Positions 58,039 to 64,000 of a stretch of 64,000 nt of DNA are shown here, one piece after another (the stretch's first letter is position 1; each line of letters starts with the position of its first letter). A program made the position numbers and the translations under genes. Origin of the DNA: Lactuca virosa (lineage: Eukaryota > Streptophyta > Magnoliopsida > Asterales > Asteraceae); assembly GCA_928212115.1 (NCBI GenBank), contig CAKMRJ010005412.1:249686321-249750320 (forward strand). The letters run 5' to 3'. The notes under the pieces are model-generated. The model did not search any database and had not been told where the DNA came from. It saw nothing but the letters and a program-made list of their open reading frames with translations.

Positions 58039-58434
58039 GGGAAATCTTCAAAAAAGTCATAATAATTCATCCAAATTTACGAAAAGTCTCAAACTAAAAT
58101 TTGTTTACGAAAAAGTCATAATTACCGGTAAAAATGCCGATTTGCCCCTTTTTTATCCGGTTTATCGGTTTCAATACTTACCTGGTTTCATTAAAGTCTC
58201 ATTATTTTACCATAATTTCATTAAAGTCCCATTATTTTACCATAGTTTGGGACTTATTCGTAAATTATGGTAAAATAATAGGACTTTAATAAAACCGCGT
58301 AAGTAATGAAACCTAGGAAAAATGGATAAAATCGTCTCTTTTACCGGTAATTGAGACTTTTTCGTAAACAAATTTTAGTTTGGGATTTTTTCGTAAATTA
58401 GGGTAAAATATTTGGACTTTTCCGAAGATTTCCC
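58039..58434. mobile_element. Foldback MITE, 396 bp
   Basis: The two halves are inverted copies of each other over almost the whole length (GGGAAATCTTC...GAAGATTTCCC), leaving nearly no loop. Flanks taaaacaaa and taaaagaaa may be a 9-bp target-site duplication with one change. No coding capacity. Long inverted arms and a 9-bp duplication suggest a Mutator-type foldback element. Confidence 0.75.
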
Positions 58435-58439
58435 TAAAA

Positions 58440-58950
58440 GAAATTGCAAAATCAAGGGTGCCCATGGATACCTTTAAGATCAACATAGATTCGCCTTTGC
58501 TCTCATTCAAGTTGGTGCATGTAAGTCTTGAATGCCCAACTAGTCAAGTAGCTTGAGAAGTCGGTCTCTACCCAAGGTCTTGGTGAAAATATTAGCCAGC
58601 GCTGTGTTTTTGTGTCAATAGAAAGAGGCTTAATATCTTGTGATTCAATTTGTTCGCAAACAAAGTAACAATCCATTTCGACATGTTTGGTTCTTTCATG
58701 AAAAACAAAATTATTAGCAATATGTCTAGACAAGGATTATCATAAAAAAAAAGATGCGTAGAGCTATCTTGATGTGCTTGCAGAGTCCCCGATAACCGGT
58801 TACCGAACCCACAATACTTCACTAAAAGACGTAGTCGCTATCGCCCCTATATTCAACAATCAGCTTCAGCTAAAGATCTTTAGACAACTATCTATCGCCG
58901 TATATGCACTAAAAGACTTAGTTTTTCAATAAATGGGAGCTCCAGCAAAA
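58440..58950 (-). pseudogene. Copia RNase H end (remnant)
   Basis: Minus-strand frames give copia RNase H-like text: STHLFFYDNPCLDI (normally ...CDNxSAxxI), SRHIANNFVFHERTKHVEMDCYFVCEQI and the tail DTKTQRWLIFSPRPWVETDFSSYL. It is broken by frameshifts. It lies almost directly after the gag remnant of the same strand, so most of pol has been deleted. Confidence 0.8.
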
Positions 58951-59199
58951 AGTAGTAAGTATCCCGTACGGGATCGTCGAGTGTAAGCACAACCAAGACA
59001 GTCAGCATCGTAATAGGCTACAAGATTGAGGCCACCCTTCTTTGTCGCTGTTTTTGATGAAGTGCTTGAGCATCCGTCAGTACATCATTGGTTATATGGG
59101 CACTTGTGTGACTTCGGTATTGGCAAAGGCTTCCTTGGGTCGTCCCTTTGCTAGGCCACCAGGGTAACTAATTCGCTTTGAACAAGTATCCTTGTTATG

Positions 59200-59990
59200 T
59201 CATGTCCTTCCCCAAAAAGTGCTATTCTCTACCTTTTCATTACTATATCCTTTAATCTCCTTTGTGCCAAATTTTTTACTCTGCTGCATTGAGTCTTTTA
59301 TGCATTCGCATCGGTTCTGAGTAGAGCTTTGGAAACCCATTCTGGTGACGGTAATGGCTCTTTGTTTTTCGTCCTCTGCTATGAGATGATACGCAGTGCC
59401 AATCGTGAGTGATAGTTTCGAGGTAAGAATTTGAGTTTTAATAGTTGAAAACTCGTTATCTAGCCACATCATAATTCATAGAGCCTCTCCTTTTCCTTTG
59501 ATCTGTTCAATCTTTTTCCCGCATCACATGTACACTTACCACAAGTGCAATACGGAGTTGGAGAAACAGTCTGTATTTCGTCCCACAAACCTCACATCTT
59601 TGTGTAGTAAACCAAAAACCGATGCGTCGTTTTGGGAAGTGGTCTATATCTCTGTAGCATTGTTGGCGTATTTGAATTTTGATGTTTGATCTGATGTCCT
59701 TATCCATCACTGTAGTTAACCATCCTTTGATCATAGCATCACATCTCATCCATAATATATACCACTCCTCTGAATTCTTGATCATTCCATTGAATTCTTG
59801 ATCATATCATTGAAGAAACCAATTTTGTTCTTTGGGAATAAAAAGTTTTTCATCTCTTGAGCCCAAGATTCATAGTTGATATCAGAGAGGACACCATTTA
59901 CCTGCATCTGCCTCGGATGATCAGAGGAATGAAAGTAATACGGAGAATCATGATTGATGGAGTTTCCAAATATTTGTATTAGTTAGTTAT
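59200..59990 (-). pseudogene. Copia gag (remnant)
   Basis: Starting near 59990 the minus strand gives gag-like fragments: SSDHPR-like, LGSRDEKLFIPKEQNW, then YILWMRCDAMIKGWLTTVMDKDIRS (UBN2/gag-polypeptide signature) and FSTIKTQILTSKLSLTIGTAYHLIAEDEKQRAI. Several frame changes. Together with 58440-58950 it represents one internally deleted copia element. Confidence 0.8.
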
Positions 59991-60239
59991 GGAGGAAGAA
60001 TGTCTTGGGTGATTTGACTATACTATTACTGGCTAATCTTTAACACACAGAAAAGGAAACGTGAACTGCAAATAACAGACCAGAAAATATAAAATCATTG
60101 GAAACAACTTTTGAACAAGTGAGAGAGGAAGAAAAAGAGTTCAATATTGCAAAAAGTTAAGGCTGGTGAGTAGAATGATGAAGGAATTGGAAACAGTGTG
60201 CTTGTGTTAATGGTATATCTCTCTTGAAAATTTTAGGAG

Positions 60240-60660
60240 TGTTTGGATTGTTGGTTTTCATGAAGTCCGATTGGAATTGAAATTCAATTCCATTCCAATC
60301 GTGCTAATTGTTTGCTTGATTTTGTTGGGTTTGGCCGCAATTGAATCCAGATTCATTCCAGTTGAATGTTTAATCAACTCCCTTTCAATTGTGCCTTTGT
60401 TTTGCTAGATTTGGTGGGGTTTAACCAGAATTGGAACTAAATTCCATTCCAATCACGCGTTTGGTTTGCTTGATTTTGGAGGGTTTATAATTAGAACTCA
60501 AATTTCATTCCAGTTGTACATGTTTGGTTCGTTGGATTTTGTGGGATTTTGGCAGGAATTGGAATTGAGTTCCACTCTAATCACGCCTCTGGTTGGCTAG
60601 ATTTCATGGGGTTTGGTCGGAATTGGAATTCAATTCCATTCCAATATGGTTTGTAATACT
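60240..60660. repeat. Palindrome-bearing minisatellite
   Basis: About six units of 62-66 bp (one longer) have the order 'ggtttgcttgattttg-gggtttgg-c-ggaattgga-attcaattccattccaatcacgc'. Each unit holds an inverted repeat of the GGAATTGGAATT...AATTCCATTCC type. Units are diverged by about 15-25% by eye. Confidence 0.85.
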
Positions 60661-60780
60661 CTTCTACCCTATAAAATCCAATTCCTAACTTTTCTTTCTT
60701 GTTACTCCTCTTCCCTTTTTAACCCTAGGATTCTATAATTGAATCCTATCTCCCCACTTCATCTACATACTGTTGTGTAG

Positions 60781-60893
60781 GTGCTGGTGAAGCCCTTGAA
60801 AGGTCTATTACCATTGTTTAAAGAGATCATGCAGTGGGAAAGACCAACATCAACCCTAATTGTGGTTAGAATGGCACTACTAGTTGTTTACAA
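60781..60893 (+). pseudogene. Exon-like fragment, possible DUF639-type end
   Basis: A 113-nt stretch is bounded by a good acceptor (pyrimidine-rich, TTGTGTAG|GTG) and a perfect donor (CAA|GTAAGTAA). Its open frame reads VLVKPLKGLLPLFKEIMQWE, then RPTSTLIVVRMALLVVYK, coherent protein-like text with a hydrophobic end. The pattern of a Trp-x-x-Pro turn followed by a hydrophobic stretch recalls plant DUF639 proteins, but this is from memory and weak. No other convincing exon was found nearby. It may be a gene fragment carried by a transposon. Confidence 0.35.
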
Positions 60894-61740
60894 GTAAGTA
60901 ACTCATGGAATCAAATTACGTTCCGAAAAAATTAACTGTGGTTTTAGAGAGAGGGTTGGAATGGCTAACTCAACAAGCTATTGTTTGATTTGGTAAGGTT
61001 ATGTTACTTTGTTTAAGAATTAGTTAATTAATCTATTTTTAGCTTCTATTCAGGGGTGATTTTATTAAGAAGTTTACTGAAAAACCAAGTAAAAAAAATC
61101 TAAAGTGTAAGGGTATGTGTATTTATCTTAGTAAAAAATCTAAAGTTTAAAGGTATGTGCATTTATCTTGCGAAGAGTATTGCAATCATGTTTATTATTT
61201 ATATGGTATTCTATTTCCTTTATGTTTATTAGATAAATTTGGCATGTTTTTTTTTTCATATGGTTATAGTGAAATTACGCACACTTCACCTCTAATGCCT
61301 ATGGAAAACCATGCGACACTACGAAGGTTGGAAGACCCGTGACCCGTCTACACATTTACTTGAAAAATGTATCGAATTATGGCATCCTACTTTCATTTCT
61401 TCCTATTAAAGCATCGTACTTTGAAATGGAAGTAGGATATTATAATAAGAAAAAAATGGAAGTATATTAGTGTATTAAAACAAATGCAAGTAGTACACTC
61501 TATTATATAACATTGTTCGTATTTGTTTAATTGTTAAACGCCTACTTTTGTTGTTACAGGAACTACATGTAAAGCAAATAAGTTGTTTGTTTTAATTGAA
61601 TATTAGTATTTAGTTTTAATTTTTAGAAATTCTAAATTTGTTTTGGTTAACTATTTACATGAAAAATTATGTATGAGTTTTATGTTATTATTAATAAAAA
61701 AAATAATTCTTTTTAATGTATTTTATTATATATTTTCATT
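60894..61740. other. Intergenic, with a short local duplication
   Basis: No gene seen. About 40-bp units at 61092-61132 and 61132-61172 ('aaaaaatctaaagt-taa-ggtatgtg-atttatctt') are a local tandem duplication. Confidence 0.5.
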
Positions 61741-61953
61741 TTTTGCGATGTATGACTACAAGTAGTGGTTGATATGTGTATTTATAGCCGTGGCTAAATT
61801 AGAAAAAAAATCCATTATTACAAAATATAAAAGTGTGACTAAAATTTAATAATAATCGTGATAAACAAAAAAATTATGACTCTACATATTATATTTTCAC
61901 AATTCAGTTTTTTATATGTGACTGAAAGTCAACAATAATCCTATTAAAAAGAA
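61741..61953. repeat. Degenerate about 85-bp tandem array, left part
   Basis: It contains diverged units with 'atgtatgactacaagtagt', 'tgtgactaaaatttaataataatcgtgataaac' and 'atgtgactgaaagtcaacaata'. The array resumes at 63021, so the element at 61954-63020 was inserted into it. Confidence 0.7.
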
Positions 61954-63020
61954 AGGGGAAATGACACAAATGCCCTACGAATTTTCTATGGTTGGTCTTT
62001 TTAGTCCATAAAGTATTTCTGTGACTTTATGAGGGAACGAACTCATGGATTACTTGTCTTTTTAGTCCCCTTGACTTGTTATACCCGGTTTGAGTGCCAG
62101 ATACACAAACTTGGGCCCATATCTTTCATGTTCATCATTTTCCTCTATGTTAAAATGCAATGTTGACTTCTAAGATTGTGGTCAAACCTTAAAATCTCTT
62201 TTTCTTCCTTCAAAGCAAAGACAAATTTGTGATCAAATCTTATCTGAGATTTTCGTTCTTCATGCAATTAAGGCTACTTCTGATTATTTATATTGTTATC
62301 TGATTTAGGTAATTTTGCTTTATGATGTTCGTCTTTATGTATGATCCATCTTTGCAGCTTTGGGTCTTCGTAATTTGAACAAAACACTCTTGTGTTTAAG
62401 TTAAAGTAATTTGAACAAAACCATCTTTGGAGCGATGTCATATTATATGGATATGAGTGGGGCTCAAATCCATGATGGTAAGAACCTCCACCACCTATTA
62501 GGATCCATACGTGGTGATGGAGCCATCTATAGGGTGTAATGCATCGTAATAGTCCCTTGAGCATGGTAATGGCCATTAGTGCCGCCTCTGGATTCATGTA
62601 AATTCAAGGGAGCCGGAGTTGAACCGAAAAGGTGATCTGAAGACGAAGGATGACTCATGACGTTTCTCACGCATCAATCCTTCAACATTCATCCTCTTTG
62701 GTTCCACCGTCATCATCGAATCTTTGTAATTTCTGCAAATCAGAAGCATCGCAAGGTAGATCGATGGTTTCATCGCCTTCCATAACCATTTCATCTCCTT
62801 TATCATCGCCAAATGACTTCAAACTATTCCATTTTAACACAGAGGAAAATGATGAACAGGATACAGATGGGCCCAAGTTTTGTGTATGTGGCACTCAAAC
62901 CGAATATAACAAGTCAAGGGGACTAAAAAGACAGGTAGCCCACGAGTTTGGTCCCTCATAAAACCACATAAATAGTTTATGAACTATAAGGACCAACCAT
63001 AGAAAATTCGTATTTCCTCT
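61954..63020. mobile_element. Pack-MULE-like inverted-repeat element, 1.07 kb
   Basis: Inverted repeats of about 170 bp: AGGGGAAATGACACAAATGCC on the left and, reverse-complemented, AGAGGAAATACGAATTTTC on the right. Both continue through 'ttttctatggttggtc', 'gtctttttagtccccttgac' and 'cggtttgagtgcca'. The word TTTAGTCCCCTTGAC is also in the left inverted repeat of the big MULE. A 9-bp target-site duplication is not clear because both flanks are A-rich. The interior (62130-62880) has overlapping frames on both strands without known domains. Confidence 0.75.
62650..62961 (+). other. Unidentified open frame in the Pack-MULE-like element
   Basis: A 103-codon frame with ASILQHSSSLVPPSSSNLCN, then FCKSEASQGRSMVSSP and DTDGPKFCVCG, running into the right inverted repeat. 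It is Ser-rich with a few paired cysteines. Frames on the minus strand overlap it, so the coding strand is unclear. It could be a captured host gene fragment or chance. Confidence 0.25.
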
Positions 63021-64000
63021 AAAAGAAAAAACCTATGATTGTAGGTGTGTAGGTAATTTGTGGTCACTGTTTAATTTGCTATGTATGACTACAAGTAAAC
63101 AATTGTCATGATAAACGAAATAACCTATTATTAAAGGTAGTTTACGGTCATGATTTAAGTGATATATGTGACCAAAAGTAAACAATACTCATGGCTTCAA
63201 TTAAATTTATTATGCCTGATTAAAAATAAATAGTGGTCATGATAAAAGAAACACCCTACGAGTAAAAGTACCTTATGCTCACAATTTAATTTTTATACGT
63301 GGTTTAAAGTAAAAACTGTCATGATAAAAAAAAACAACGCGTGAATATACTTATTTTGTGGTCACAATTTAATTTCTTTTGTAGGACTAACCAGAAGTCA
63401 TGATAAAAGACAAAACATGTAACTATAAGTAACTTATGGTCACGATTTATATTATTTTGTATGACAAACCAAACGAGAAAAAAGACAATGTGTGACTATA
63501 ACTATTTTATAGACATAGTTTAAACTCTTATGTGTGTTTAAAAGTAACAATGGTCATGAAAAATGACTATTGTTACTATAACTAACTTATGGTCACGGTT
63601 TATATTATTTTGTGTGACTGAAGGTAACCAATAGTCACGTACAAAAAAAGACAAAACTTGTTACTATAACAATTTTATAGTCATAGCTTAAACTCTTATG
63701 TGTGTTTAAAATTAACAATAGTTATGAAAATGAAAAAAAGGTGCGATGAAAAGTAGTTCATGTTCACGGTTTATTTCTTAGATGTGACTAAAACTAAACA
63801 ATAGATATTATAAAAGAAAAAAGTTGTGACTATAATTATTTTATGGTCACGGTTTAATTCCGTATACGTAACTAAACATAAATAATACTCATGATAGAAA
63901 GAATATTTATGACACAAAATAGTTTAAGGTGATGTTTAATAAAAAAACAATCGAAGAAACTACAAAAATTGATACATTATAGTTGACTATTTTAACCTAT
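63021..64000. repeat. Degenerate about 85-bp tandem array, right part
   Basis: About ten or eleven units of 'tgtgact-aaagtaaacaat-gtcatgataaaagaaaa-a-tgtgactataa-tattttatggtcacggtttaattt'. The words TGTGACTA and TAGTCATG / TGGTCACG give each unit short inverted repeats. The array runs past the right edge of the window. Confidence 0.85.

Noticed and set aside
1..64000. tRNA, rRNA or snRNA genes
   Set aside because: No cloverleaf with A and B boxes, and no rRNA core sequence, was recognised. The tRNA-Met-like words are primer-binding sites next to LTRs.

Overview
The window is plant nuclear DNA. It is AT-rich intergenic sequence packed with nested Ty1/copia and Ty3/gypsy LTR retrotransposons, a Mutator-like (MULE) DNA transposon, smaller terminal-inverted-repeat elements and many (AT)n/(GA)n microsatellites. 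The style of the PR-10 protein and of the gypsy LTRs (dense ACTCGCCGAGT palindromes) suggests a eudicot, perhaps an Asteraceae species such as lettuce. That assignment is from memory and is not proven by the sequence. The only apparently intact host gene is a two-exon PR-10/Bet v 1-family gene on the minus strand at 6687-7267.

Layout. (1) 640-11359: a tandem segmental duplication. Copy A (640-4476) and copy B (4855-6240) lie left of the PR-10 gene; copy A' (7640-11359) lies right of it, and copy B' (36699-38370) is pushed 25 kb away by later insertions. Each copy carries private insertions: a 788-bp solo LTR in A and an 889-bp hAT-like element in A'. (2) 11536-35321: a gypsy element (minus strand, TSD CCCGT) holding two copia elements of related families. 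Copia-1 (16238-23955, TSD AATAC) sits between gag and protease; copia-2 (26586-34000, TSD ATATT) sits in the 5' LTR. (3) 35368-38436: a degenerate copia fragment split by a PIF/Harbinger-like element, then copy B' ending in a 291-bp copia-type LTR with its primer-binding site. (4) 38658-53529: a 14.9-kb MULE with about 150-bp terminal inverted repeats and a perfect 9-bp TSD (TAAATAGTG). It sits inside the LTR of another copia element (copia-3). The MULE carries a broken MURA-type transposase gene and, convergent to it, a small GRF-zinc-finger/transmembrane gene. A 9.9-kb chromovirus-type gypsy (42199-52095, TSD ATGAT) is inserted in the last transposase exon. (5) 53615-59990: copia-3 remains, cut by a partial gypsy LTR, then a foldback MITE and a minus-strand copia remnant. 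(6) 60240-64000: a palindromic minisatellite, an exon-like fragment, and a degenerate tandem array interrupted by a Pack-MULE-like element.

The genes do not form an operon or pathway. They work as layered transposon systems, each supplying its own gag, protease, integrase, reverse transcriptase or transposase, and nearly all are inactivated by stops or frameshifts. Target-site duplications give a clear order of insertion: copia-3 before the MULE before gypsy-2, and gypsy-1 before copia-1 and copia-2.
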